Under the pieces are notes generated by a model, which saw only the letters and a program-made list of their open reading frames with translations, searched no databases and was not told the DNA's origin. Made by a program: the position numbers and the translations under genes. 64,000 nucleotides of DNA, from NCBI RefSeq assembly GCF_005886105.2, contig NZ_PNCO02000002.1, positions 1,105,001 through 1,169,000 on the forward strand. The letters are read 5' to 3'. Shown piece by piece: positions 11,201 through 18,256 of this stretch. How positions within the stretch are numbered: the stretch's first letter is position 1; each line of letters begins with the position of its first letter. The stretch is from Pseudoalteromonas galatheae (GTDB lineage Bacteria > Pseudomonadota > Gammaproteobacteria > Enterobacterales > Alteromonadaceae).

Positions 11201-12011
11201 CAGCAACAGCGGCGATTTGGCTTGCGACGTTACCAAGACTTGCTGCATGGGCCTTTTGGGCAGCAGAGCCTTGCTTTAGATCTTGTGTAAACCCATCAAC
11301 GGACTTACCAGCTTTAGTAAAGCCTGCGGCTAAATTACGCTTTGCAACGGTAAGGTCTTTAGTATCAATGCCTGAGCGTTTTAGCTCAGCTTGCAGAGAG
11401 TTGTGCTTGGTAATTTGCTGCGTCAGCTCAGCCCGCATTTGCTGCAAGTCGCGCTCTGCAAGGTCAATGCCTCGGGCAAGCTCTACAAATGGTTTGGTGG
11501 TGTCTTGTGCTTGTTTTTGTAATTGGTCTAGCGCATGGGCCGCAGCAGCCGTGGCAATTTCTTGTTCTTCAAGCTCTCGCTTGGAACGCTCAAAAGCGTG
11601 GATAAGTTCCTGCTGGTTGCCTAGCTCATCAATCACATCGGCGAGTACGCCTGCTTTTTGGCTGGCGTTCTTGGTTGCCGTACCAACTTGGTTTAAGTCA
11701 TCGCTCAGTGCTTGCGTATTACTCGCTGTGGTTTTCGCTTTATTTGTGACGTCTCTGAGCGATTCACCAAGCTTAGCGCTTGCAGTGGTTGATGATGTTA
11801 AGTCATCGGCAAGTTCAGTTGATTGCTTACTAGTTTGCTTTGCAGCTTGGGCTGTCTCATCTAAATTCTGACTGAGCTGGTCAGTGGCAGGTGCAGCATC
11901 ATCAGCGCTTTGCTCAATGTTTCTTAGCTCAGCAACTAACTGTTCAAGGTTTTGCTTGCCAGTGGCTTCGGCCACTATTCGTAATGCGAGCTGGAGTGTT
12001 TTATCTGCCAT
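8271..12011 (-). CDS. Tail tape measure protein
   Basis: 1246 aa, the longest gene of the prophage. The N-terminal 250 residues are coiled-coil rich. A typical tape-measure N-terminal domain follows at about 280-440 (FEKLQVQMNGLMGSIAQGEKASAWITEF...TPLQMGEVSQAFVKLKAFGLDP...LVERGVPVWDML). The middle is alanine-rich and helical with hydrophobic stretches near 540-610; long charged helices run to the end. It sets tail length and guides DNA ejection. The size predicts a tail of roughly 180 nm by the usual 1.5 A per residue rule. It follows the tail tube gene after a terminator-like hairpin, with no separate tail chaperone pair between them. Confidence 0.95.
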   Translation of the reverse strand: MADKTLQLALRIVAEATGKQNLEQLVAELRNIEQSADDAAPATDQLSQNLDETAQAAKQTSKQSTELADDLTSSTTASAKLGESLRDVTNKAKTTASNTQALSDDLNQVGTATKNASQKAGVLADVIDELGNQQELIHAFERSKRELEEQEIATAAAAHALDQLQKQAQDTTKPFVELARGIDLAERDLQQMRAELTQQITKHNSLQAELKRSGIDTKDLTVAKRNLAAGFTKAGKSVDGFTQDLKQGSAAQKAHAASLGNVASQIAAVAAAYFGLDQVGQAVRSVFETGDKFEKLQVQMNGLMGSIAQGEKASAWITEFTKNTPLQMGEVSQAFVKLKAFGLDPMDGTLQSITDSALKLGGGFQEVEGISLALGQAWAKQKLQGEEILQLVERGVPVWDMLQDVTGKNVEELQKLSSAGKLGRDVIKQLIDEMGRASAGSAAAQMALFSGQVSNAKDNLEQFYNMIAQSGAMDWLKGQLTELNNEFAAMAADGRLQEWAQSISDTIVATGTAIKDTITTLYEYREEIGLVAKAWLALKVGSYFSNVVAGAVSATQAFTTYSAAVTAATAATNTATIAANRWRSALGFVARGGMYLALTNEVINLVGEYGKLKVAEADVAKSQRNAELQAIKLKGEFEVISATTGILVTNLKELEAAVAAGTLVMNETTGAYENAARKAEALAEATRIAAEEERKRQELLRLTIPEALRVIETLEQQAQNLNGVRAGVDGFIQSIESARTALAGAGAEYSQKLVLLDSLKAKFESHNESLERQAYLTNDVSKAYKELGITSADALTQTATKLQGAFELLQQSNEPVAMQQAAFLKWAQAAIEAASATDQTVPASVQAAAAALGLTAELDKLVNAANKLKPATDINSDAVNRFATVLDKTKAAMENNKKILDSSTASAEQKRKAQAALNHQTGLVVEQEADLARVRELETKSLQQLSLEQRKLEQELAQVNQQYQVGALSAEDYQHKKDRVSQILSVVNNLLGDFKNAQDAATNATKRGTRATEDATKANELSLKSLRQQKEELEKVSQSANRAATSMSNYQNRNRPTVEQIVDYQEKYETGRGAAYRFESAEVIGERERRRREKMKQSQYEKFERAINSASNTDELSKIYDRIFKQLVYIDGEQKRALRDLINRQRESLKTVASVSRSPTRSNTITPRENVQYYSPSPVPTRPNNSSPLSDAVNGKLDKLLTLLTGQQSGKRIVLELKLPSGNTAELYTTIRDQLLEELEQLSNAQ

Positions 12012-12047
12012 GCCATTTACTCAGTTTGAAAAGAGGTTTGAAATAGT

Positions 12048-12066
12048 AAAAAGGGGCCGAGGCCCC
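12048..12066 (-). terminator. Terminator-like hairpin between tail tube and tape measure
   Basis: On the minus strand GGGGC-CTCG-GCCCC is followed by TTTTT, immediately after the tail-tube stop. It probably attenuates transcription so that the abundant tube protein is made in excess over the tape measure. Confidence 0.7.
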
Positions 12067-12083
12067 AACGGGAACAGTGAGGG

Positions 12084-12836
12084 TTATGCGCTTATTTCGT
12101 CCACAACAAATGGGGCACCTTTCCCGGCCTTGACCTTGGCCGTACCCTCCAGCTCAGCACCAACGTATTCAGTACTTGCCAAGTCCAGCTCTGAGGTGGG
12201 TGACATTGAAACGTCGTAAATATCAAACTCCACCTGTTTACCGCTGGCTAGGTTCTCACCCTCACCAAATAGGCGCAGTCGTGATTGCGATTTCAATCCA
12301 CCTTTGATGCGTTTGCCACTGCGGGCGTTGTATTGGCCAGTAAATGTCACTGCGCCGCCGCTCTCTACAGCACCACCAGGTAATGCACGGATCAGCCCCA
12401 GCGCAAAATTGACTTCATAATCAGTGTGCAGCGTCAACGGGGTTGCCCCTTGCTTTACGTCCATTCCAACTTCAGCAAAGTTTTTATGGCCGAGCTCCAC
12501 CCACTTATGATCCGCAGGTAAAGTGACGGGCTTGTCCGTCAACTGTCCACTGGCATCATTAATGGTTGCAACTTCACCCATCAAAGCTAATGCAACCAGC
12601 TCTGCTGGTTGGTCATCAAATGCCCAGCTGACTGTGGTGGGTTTAGCAATGCGTACATCGTCTAACGCTTGGCCATAGTCCGCCTTTTTATTCGATGTTC
12701 GTACTTTGGATTCTGCCTCAGTTTTTATGGCTAATTTTGTGGTATTGATTGGGCCAATCACGCCGCCATCGGGCTGGCCATTGGCATTAAGGCGCTGAAC
12801 AAATACATTGCCAGCAATTAAGTAACCGTCACTCAT
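12084..12836 (-). CDS. Major tail tube protein
   Basis: A 250-aa protein beginning MSDGYLIAGNVFVQRLNANG. Conserved-looking features are an early SDGYLIAGNVFVQRL strand, KTTVSWAFDDQPAELVALALMGE-type segment near 70-90 and an Ig-like C-terminus (YVGAELEGTAKVKAGKGAP). The size and position before the tape measure, with no sheath gene nearby, indicate the tube of a non-contractile tail. It starts exactly at the stop of the upstream gene (ATGA-type junction) and is followed by a hairpin terminator. Confidence 0.85.
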   Translation of the reverse strand: MSDGYLIAGNVFVQRLNANGQPDGGVIGPINTTKLAIKTEAESKVRTSNKKADYGQALDDVRIAKPTTVSWAFDDQPAELVALALMGEVATINDASGQLTDKPVTLPADHKWVELGHKNFAEVGMDVKQGATPLTLHTDYEVNFALGLIRALPGGAVESGGAVTFTGQYNARSGKRIKGGLKSQSRLRLFGEGENLASGKQVEFDIYDVSMSPTSELDLASTEYVGAELEGTAKVKAGKGAPFVVDEISA

Positions 12837-13252
12837 TATCGGTTTCCTCGCATTCTCATTTGACAGGTAAAGGCCAGCGGGTAAAACGCATGGCCGCTTG
12901 TGTATCTTGGTTTGATTGGGGTGTTAACACGCTGCCAAGGGCCAGCATCGCCAGTCATCTTTCCGGCAATGGCACGAATGGTAGCGGCAATGTTTTTGCC
13001 TGCGGCCTTGCTGGCTTTTCGCTCAGCTAGAATTACTAACCAAGTTTGTTTTAACTGGGTGTTCGCTCCAGCGTGCGCAGTTTCGGCTAGCTGCTCGCCG
13101 TAGTAGAGATAAAACAAGCTCGGGGTATGATTGGTTTTGTCTATCTCGGCTAAGTCATCGAGTGCCTTAACGTGGCGTATACCAGGCACTGCACTTAGGG
13201 CAGTTTCTAACAGTTGGCCCGCTGCTAAAAAGTCATCTTTAATTTCAAACAT
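12836..13252 (-). CDS. Tail terminator / completion protein (Mu gp37-like position)
   Basis: 138 aa, MFEIKDDFLAAGQLLETALS.... The layout is that of phage tail terminator or Gp37-type proteins: an N-terminal helix, a VKALDDLAEIDKTNHTPSLFYLYYGEQL strand region, TWLVILAERK near 70, and PRYTSGHAFYPLAFTCQMRM at the end. These cap the tail tube and join it to the head. It overlaps both neighbours by one base. Assignment is by size, position and resemblance, not by search. Confidence 0.75.
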   Translation of the reverse strand: MFEIKDDFLAAGQLLETALSAVPGIRHVKALDDLAEIDKTNHTPSLFYLYYGEQLAETAHAGANTQLKQTWLVILAERKASKAAGKNIAATIRAIAGKMTGDAGPWQRVNTPIKPRYTSGHAFYPLAFTCQMRMRGNR

Positions 13253-13680
13253 CAGATGAATCCTTTGGCTTTATTGCGAGCAAAAACGCTGCCTGCTGAT
13301 TCCATCAGGGCGGTGTCGTTAGTGGTGGCTTTATCACCTTGGCTATCGATACCCAGCGACACCGTGCCTGCATTAACCGCTTTTAAAAACTTCACTGCAT
13401 CCATGTAGCGTTGGTGAATATGCTCCGGCGCGTTATCGCCGCTTAAAAAGTAGCGGGCAATATCACAACAAATGCGCACCAATGCCGTTGGTACAATGTT
13501 AAGTGGCAGCGTGTAACGGCCAGAGAGATAAGCATTTATCTCAGCTGTTGCATCTTCCAACGCTTGAGTGAGCACAGCCATATCCACTTCACCTGGTGTG
13601 CTGGGTTCACGCTCAGTAAGCAGCACCAAGTCTTGGTGATTAAAGCGAGCTTGCATGTCTTCAGCGGCAGCGTAGGTCAT
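13252..13680 (-). CDS. DUF1320 family protein (Mu gp36-like head-tail connector)
   Basis: 142 aa. The MTYAAAEDMQARFNHQDLVLLTE start, the ALEDATAEINAYLSGRYTLPL motif around residues 40-60 and VRICCDIARYFL are characteristic of DUF1320/gp36 proteins. These resemble head-tail connectors (HK97 gp6-like) and complete the head vertex. Its stop abuts the tail-terminator start and a 3-bp gap separates it from the upstream gene, consistent with the Mu gene order capsid - gp35 - gp36 - gp37. Confidence 0.88.
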   Translation of the reverse strand: MTYAAAEDMQARFNHQDLVLLTEREPSTPGEVDMAVLTQALEDATAEINAYLSGRYTLPLNIVPTALVRICCDIARYFLSGDNAPEHIHQRYMDAVKFLKAVNAGTVSLGIDSQGDKATTNDTALMESAGSVFARNKAKGFI

Positions 13681-13683
13681 GGC

Positions 13684-14205
13684 TTATTGCTCCACGTTCT
13701 TTATGGCAGATTGGTAAATCTGCCATGCAGCATCACGCTGAGCAGCGGTTGGCTTTAGTTCACCAGTGACTGTCTCACCATTTTCATCATCACTGATTGA
13801 GATGGTTAGCTGCTCGACCGAAGGCTTTTTAGTGAACTGCTCAATGGCCATTACACCAATGAATGGGTGCAGATCTGGATCAACACCTGCAAGGTCAATT
13901 TCAACGCCCTCTACACTGGTACAAATACTTCCTGGCTCCACGTTTGGTGTCGTTGTTGTATCTTCACTCGCTTGAGCAATGCGCGACACCGCAAGGCGTG
14001 GATCTGCTTCCAAATTCTCCAGTTGTTCAATAGAGATTTTTTCTGCGGGGATGGTGTTTTCACCACTTTGCAAAGTGATCCTCGCTCGCCTATAGCCCGT
14101 AGGCTGTGAGTTATGGATCTTGATAAAAGCCAAACCAATGGCGCTAGCAATCTGAGTCTTTTCCATTTCATAGGTTCTCTCTAGAAGCTCTGGTGTGTAA
14201 CTCAC
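13684..14205 (-). CDS. Head-region protein at the Mu gp35 position
   Basis: 173 aa, acidic, no membrane segment. Begins MSYTPELLERTYEMEKTQIA; the ATG EKTQIASAIGLAFIKIHN further on could also be a start. The sequence IKIHNSQPTGYRRARITLQSGENTIPAEKISIEQLENLEADPRLAV resembles the short FluMu-type N-terminal domain (RRAGIxF-like, followed by a 'leaks/edpxL' helix) found in proteins between capsid and gp36. Role in head completion is inferred from synteny. Confidence 0.72.
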   Translation of the reverse strand: MSYTPELLERTYEMEKTQIASAIGLAFIKIHNSQPTGYRRARITLQSGENTIPAEKISIEQLENLEADPRLAVSRIAQASEDTTTTPNVEPGSICTSVEGVEIDLAGVDPDLHPFIGVMAIEQFTKKPSVEQLTISISDDENGETVTGELKPTAAQRDAAWQIYQSAIKNVEQ

Positions 14206-14229
14206 CAGAGCGATTAACTTACGGGTGGA

Positions 14230-15144
14230 TTACGCGTCTAAGTAGTCCGCTACGCAGAGCTTCAAGCGGCCTTTGAGTTCATTAGATGTGTTGTTTTCGA
14301 TTTCGCGCTCAAGCAGTTTGGTTGCGACATCTTCAAGCTCTGGTGGCACAACCAATTTAGTCGGGCGAATACCAAGCTTGCGACCACCGTCAGCTTTGAA
14401 AGCACGCATCCGTTTAATTGCGTCCCACATGTTGTCGGCATTCAGTGCGCGTTTGTTTGCAAAGGCCAACTGCCAGAAACTAAAGCCTGCGGCATCACGA
14501 CAATCTACGCCGTAACGGAATAGCTTTTTGGTGAACACGGCTTCGTCATCAATTTTGGTCATACTGACAAAAACGGGCTTCTTACGTTCTTGGAATATGA
14601 TTGGCTTAATGACTTTCGAGCCATCAATCACATACCAGATTGGCCCTGTATAAGTGCCGTCTTCAGCCATGTTGGCAACGCTTTCAACTGCGCCAGTACC
14701 ATCTACTTTTTCGTAAACAGGGTGGTCAGTATCAAAATAGTTTTGGCCGTCATAGCAAAGCGTGGTAAAGCCTGCTCTAAGCAGCGGCCAGCACACTTCA
14801 TCCGGGTGAATGCCCGCTGAGCGTCCCAGTTCTTGCATAAGTGGCGCATATACGCCTAGCTCATCATCTTCAATGTCGTTACGGTCAACACTAACTGAGC
14901 CTTCAAAATCTTCATTCACAATCGTGTAGCCGTGGGCTTTCATGGATTCAAGCTGACGCTCTCCAACCCACTTTTTAAGTGAAGGGAACTTACCAAGCCA
15001 CCCGTAAGTGTTGCTTTTGGTTTTGGACTGGATCACCGTCGCAATTTCTGTGAATTGTGGTTCGGCTTCACCTAATCCATCTTGGAAATTCTTTTTAAAG
15101 CCCGTTTGCAGGCTAGTTATCAGTGCGGGTGTAATAATCGCCAT
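14230..15144 (-). CDS. Major capsid protein (Mu gpT family)
   Basis: 304 aa, MAIITPALITSLQTGFKKNFQDGL at the N-terminus, as in gpT proteins. Other gpT hallmarks are EIATVIQSKTKSNTYGWLGKFPSLKKWVGER near 32-62, YGLPMQELGRSAG-like YAPLMQELGRSAGIHPDE around 99-116 and the aromatic NYFDTDHPV near 137. It forms the icosahedral shell with an HK97-type fold (family knowledge). It lies directly after the protease-scaffold gene with a one-base overlap, the order of Mu I/Z - T. Confidence 0.95.
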   Translation of the reverse strand: MAIITPALITSLQTGFKKNFQDGLGEAEPQFTEIATVIQSKTKSNTYGWLGKFPSLKKWVGERQLESMKAHGYTIVNEDFEGSVSVDRNDIEDDELGVYAPLMQELGRSAGIHPDEVCWPLLRAGFTTLCYDGQNYFDTDHPVYEKVDGTGAVESVANMAEDGTYTGPIWYVIDGSKVIKPIIFQERKKPVFVSMTKIDDEAVFTKKLFRYGVDCRDAAGFSFWQLAFANKRALNADNMWDAIKRMRAFKADGGRKLGIRPTKLVVPPELEDVATKLLEREIENNTSNELKGRLKLCVADYLDA

Positions 15145-16253
15145 TACTGGTCTTCCTCTTTCAGTGCTGCGTAATTTTTGTGGCTAATACCCAGTTGGTC
15201 AGCCGCGTATATATCCTCGGCAGACAAAGCGGCAACGCCTGTTTTGTCCTGCGATGGTGTTGGGGTTGGTTTGGACTGCTGAGCGTTTAGCGCTGCAATA
15301 GGTTGTCGGCTATCTAACACCGCATTGAGGGCGGCAAGGCCCTTTTGCTCACCAAGCTGCTTGAGGTAATCAATCTCGGCAGCAATCACGCGGCCCTCAG
15401 CTTTGGCTTTATCAATAGCGGTCTCAATAGTCACCCCTTGGTGCTGGCTATTGAGTGCGGCCAGTTCGCCACGTAGTGCGTTGTGTACATCAACTGGCAC
15501 AAACTTGGTTAAGTCCACTGTAGTATTCGACGTGGCTTGCTGAATCTGTGAATTCAAGGCAGCAATTTGCTTGTCTTTACCTTCTGCGCCATCGGCCTTG
15601 CTTTTCAGCTCGGTAATGGCCGCTTTGCCTTTTTCGATATGTTCGCTGGTAACATCACCGTCCACGGTAATGCCAAGCGCAGCGAGGAGTTGCTGGGCTT
15701 CGTTCATTGGGTTGGTTCCTGTGTTGTTTAATAGGTACTGGGAGTTCAAAACTGCCACTTCATCAAGCCCCGTTAAGGCAGGGTCATTGGTTAAAGCAAC
15801 ATGGAGTAGTACAAGGGGGCGACCTGTTTGCTTGTCGTAAAGAAAAACAGGGCTGACATAACGGTATTCTTTCGCGGTTAAAGCGGCATACGCATTTTTA
15901 GTCCATTCAACGCTTCTGGCATAAACGCCTTCACCTGGCACATATTCCAGCGCGTCAGGCTTAAACCAGCCTGACGCGGGTGCGGGCTGACCATTTTTTT
16001 CCTTGTGCAAAGTTTGGTGGTCGTAATCAAACAAAAAGTCTTTAGTGCGGGTAGTTGCAGCTAGTGAGAGTGAGTCAAATGCAGTGGCATCCATGAGCCA
16101 CTTACGGCTTGGTACATCAAAGGGGCGGCCGTCGACGCTTTGAAACTCCCCATCAGGGATAATCAATACGCGCTCACTGACACCTCGCTCATTAGGCAAA
16201 GTAGCTAAATTACATATGGCTAAGCCAATATTTTGTGTTGTGGTGTTTGGCAT
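15144..16253 (-). CDS. Head maturation protease and scaffold (Mu gpI family)
   Basis: 369 aa. The N-terminal half (to about 170) is the Mu-I type serine protease: VLIIPDGEFQSVDGRPFDVPSRKW, FLFDYDHQTLH near 74-84 with the presumed catalytic His, and YRYVSPVFLYDKQTGRPLVLLHVALTNDPAL. The C-terminal half is helical, charged and Ala/Gln-rich, like the scaffold made in Mu as gene Z from the same reading frame. An internal start (MNEAQQLLAALGI, residue 183) would give a 187-aa scaffold. A proposed late promoter (16306-16327) and a hairpin (16257-16286) lie just upstream. Confidence 0.92.
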   Translation of the reverse strand: MPNTTTQNIGLAICNLATLPNERGVSERVLIIPDGEFQSVDGRPFDVPSRKWLMDATAFDSLSLAATTRTKDFLFDYDHQTLHKEKNGQPAPASGWFKPDALEYVPGEGVYARSVEWTKNAYAALTAKEYRYVSPVFLYDKQTGRPLVLLHVALTNDPALTGLDEVAVLNSQYLLNNTGTNPMNEAQQLLAALGITVDGDVTSEHIEKGKAAITELKSKADGAEGKDKQIAALNSQIQQATSNTTVDLTKFVPVDVHNALRGELAALNSQHQGVTIETAIDKAKAEGRVIAAEIDYLKQLGEQKGLAALNAVLDSRQPIAALNAQQSKPTPTPSQDKTGVAALSAEDIYAADQLGISHKNYAALKEEDQ

Positions 16254-16256
16254 ACT

Positions 16257-16286
16257 CTGGCACTAAAACGTTTGTCTTAGTGCCAG
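16257..16286. other. Hairpin directly upstream of the protease gene
   Basis: A near-perfect 10-bp stem CTGGCACTAA / TTAGTGCCAG with a 10-base loop ends 4 bases before the ATG at 16253. There is no T run. It would place the start codon next to a stable stem, so it may be a protein-binding site or control translation. Half of it (AGTGCCA) recurs near 25874 beside the other late promoter. Confidence 0.6.
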
Positions 16287-16305
16287 TATGTGGAATTGGG
16301 TTGGA

Positions 16306-16327
16306 AGTGTATTTTAAACTGGATTAA
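16306..16327 (-). promoter_or_regulatory. Proposed late promoter PI
   Basis: On the plus strand AGTGTATTTTAAACTGG then ATTAA; 21 of 22 bases match 25893-25914. Read leftward, it gives CCAGTTTAAAATACACT, with TACACT as a possible -10. It sits where Mu has PI, upstream of the protease. Activation by the Mor-family protein is inference. Confidence 0.6.
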
Positions 16328-16344
16328 AAAATGAAACTGTGATG

Positions 16345-17529
16345 TTAGTTCTTTTTGGTTTTATAGTTTTTTACTAATTCAAGTAATATTTCGTGTACGT
16401 TGATTGGGTGACTCTCTGAGCTTATTTCAATATTATTTGGTTTAAAGATTTTATTCGCGACTTCTTTTTTTATTTCTGTCTGCGTCTCTGGTGGTAAGTT
16501 GGCTACATAAGAAGGTAGGGCACTTAGTTGAAAAGCTGTCAGTCCATCTTCGTATTGTTTTATACGGTGCCTTGAAGATTCTCGAGATAAATATACAGCG
16601 GGTACGGATAAGCTAAAAATTAAAATGGCTTTTAGAGTAGTTGAGTGCCATGAAGTGTCAGAAAAGCTCTCGTATAAAACAAATAAAATTGTGGCTATTA
16701 CAAGGAACATACATACTAAAGCGAGATTCCGAGTTCTATCGGCTGCTCTCTTTTCTCTTTCTGAACTATTTGCAAACTCTGTAGCTGTTAATTTTTGGGA
16801 GATAGATTCTAAAAATCTATTTACTTCAACCTCTTTATCCTTGAGGTTTTTTGTAGCGTTAGCTACGGAATCTTTGATATCTTTCAATGCTCTTTCTTTC
16901 TCTTCGTCGATATCTTCTATAGAACTGCTAATAGATGATATTTTATTATTCAGTTCCTTAACTTCTTCTGCCCTTTGCTGAAGACTACTTTCCGCATATT
17001 TTGAAAGCTCATCGGTTCTTGTCCGACATACTTCCGACATACGTTCAGCACGCTCTAATGCATTTTTGACTTTTAGCTTTAGGGCTTCCAAAGCCTTTTC
17101 GCTTTTTTCAATATCCCCTTTTGAATCTATAAATTCCTTTTCGAGTTTTAGCGCTCGGTGTAAGTGGATAAGGTTTGATTGAATTTTACTTATATTGGGG
17201 TTTATGTTTTGTTCTTTACTTGTATCATGCTTGTTAAAAGCATCGAGGTCTCCGTGTAATTTGGTAGCTTCATCTGCTAATGATTCTACTGTTTTAAAAA
17301 ACTCATCAATTGTGCATGCTTCTTCATCAATTGTGTATACTTCATTTTTTTCTTTGGTTAAATTCAAAAGGCTATCACAATTGCTTATAAAGGTTGAAAT
17401 ATTTGGCTCTAAATCATGAGTGTTATTTACTTTGAATTGTGTACTAGAAGTGCCGAGAATTTTTCTCATTTCCTCAACCATCTCTTTAATTGGGAAGTAG
17501 ATATTCGTAACCGAAAACTCGCTTGTCAT
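16345..17529 (-). CDS. Coiled-coil membrane protein, moron-type cargo
   Basis: 394 aa, AT-rich and unlike its neighbours in codon use. Residues 1-105 are mixed; 110-265 are long charged heptad-like helices (coiled coil). Two membrane spans lie near 268-287 (ALVCMFLVIATILFVLYESF) and 299-314. A 75-residue C-terminal tail follows. No enzyme motif seen. It splits the head genes between gpG and the protease, preceded by a terminator (17655-17690) and followed by the PI-like promoter, the classic arrangement of a moron expressed independently. ATG at 17529 has AAGGAAT upstream. A superinfection-exclusion or defence role is possible but unproven. Confidence 0.82.
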   Translation of the reverse strand: MTSEFSVTNIYFPIKEMVEEMRKILGTSSTQFKVNNTHDLEPNISTFISNCDSLLNLTKEKNEVYTIDEEACTIDEFFKTVESLADEATKLHGDLDAFNKHDTSKEQNINPNISKIQSNLIHLHRALKLEKEFIDSKGDIEKSEKALEALKLKVKNALERAERMSEVCRTRTDELSKYAESSLQQRAEEVKELNNKISSISSSIEDIDEEKERALKDIKDSVANATKNLKDKEVEVNRFLESISQKLTATEFANSSEREKRAADRTRNLALVCMFLVIATILFVLYESFSDTSWHSTTLKAILIFSLSVPAVYLSRESSRHRIKQYEDGLTAFQLSALPSYVANLPPETQTEIKKEVANKIFKPNNIEISSESHPINVHEILLELVKNYKTKKN

Positions 17530-17654
17530 TTTAATTCCTTGAAATTATTTTTGAGCTTACAAATTGTTGTAAGAATCGTCTAGAAACGTTTCGAAACGCC
17601 CTTAACAGCCATATTACACTACACAACACCCAACGCTAGCACTTGAACATGTAA

Positions 17655-17690
17655 AAACGCCTCAGAGGGCTTCTGAGGCGTTTTTTAGTT
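17655..17690 (-). terminator. Terminator after gpG-like gene
   Basis: A strong stem, AACGCCTCAGA / TCTGAGGCGTT, with T runs on both sides, overlapping the end of the gpG-like gene. It isolates the upstream head genes from the cargo gene. Confidence 0.85.
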
Positions 17691-18143
17691 TTCGGTAAAA
17701 TAGTCACTCAATACTGCCAGAATATCGGATTCCTCATCGGGGCTTACTCCCAGATATTGCCGCTGGTCTATCGCGGCAGGCCCAGGTGCCATTTCTGGCA
17801 AGCCGCCAAAATTATGAATAGCAGCATAAGGCTTGTTACTGCCAATCTGTGCCCAAAACGCGCCGCTGTCTGCGGCAATGCTTGATGCTAGTCCGCCAGC
17901 GCTGACTTGTAGCATTTGCCCACCAACACGTTGGGGGTTTTGTTTTAGGTAGTTTTCACTAAGCGCTGGCCATGCGATGCCTGTTACAGGGCTGCGCTCT
18001 TCAGCAAAAGCGTCTTCCGTTGCGCCTTCCATAATGGCGGCTATCTCGTTCATTGGGTCGCTCAGGTCATCAAAGCGCTGTGCTATTTGTTCAAGCGCCT
18101 TAGTTGCATCACCGCTTGTGAGAATTTCAATTCTAGTGGTCAT
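17685..18143 (-). CDS. Virion morphogenesis protein (Mu gpG family)
   Basis: 152 aa from the ATG at 18143 (MTTRIEIL); an upstream TTG at 18197 would add 18 residues that do not look conserved. The family signatures are PMNEIAAIMEGATEDAFAEERSPVTGIAWPALSENYLKQ (about 31-70), LQVSAGGLASSIAADSG and AAIHNFGG, then DQRQYLGVSPDEE near the end. gpG-like proteins act in head morphogenesis and tail joining. It lies between gpF and, after the cargo insertion, gpI, so the Mu order F-G-I is preserved. Confidence 0.92.
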   Translation of the reverse strand: MTTRIEILTSGDATKALEQIAQRFDDLSDPMNEIAAIMEGATEDAFAEERSPVTGIAWPALSENYLKQNPQRVGGQMLQVSAGGLASSIAADSGAFWAQIGSNKPYAAIHNFGGLPEMAPGPAAIDQRQYLGVSPDEESDILAVLSDYFTEN

Positions 18144-18180
18144 ATTGTAATCACTTGGCTGTTGGGTAATAATTGTTTGT

Positions 18181-18256
18181 GGTGGTAGTGTTTCCAATGG
18201 GTAACGGTTATATGCGCTGCATATATGATATGAGTTCGAGTCTCATCCTACCGCCA
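18181..18256 (+). other. tRNA-like cloverleaf, probably degenerate
   Basis: In the gap between the gpF- and gpG-like genes the plus strand can fold as a cloverleaf. Acceptor GGTGGTA (18181-18187) pairs with TACCGCC (18249-18255). A 3-bp D stem encloses AATGGGTA. The middle hairpin TATATGC-GCT-GCATATA lies at 18209-18225. A perfect T arm ATGAG-TTCGAGT-CTCAT lies at 18230-18246. Defects: no T33, two extra bases after the T arm, and CAC instead of CCA. It may be a tRNA remnant or mimic. It overlaps the end of the gpF gene by 9 bases. Confidence 0.35.

Noticed and set aside
11368..11871. 167-codon plus-strand frame within the tape-measure gene
   Set aside because: Serine/cysteine/alanine-rich antisense product typical of the shadow of a helical, alanine-rich gene.
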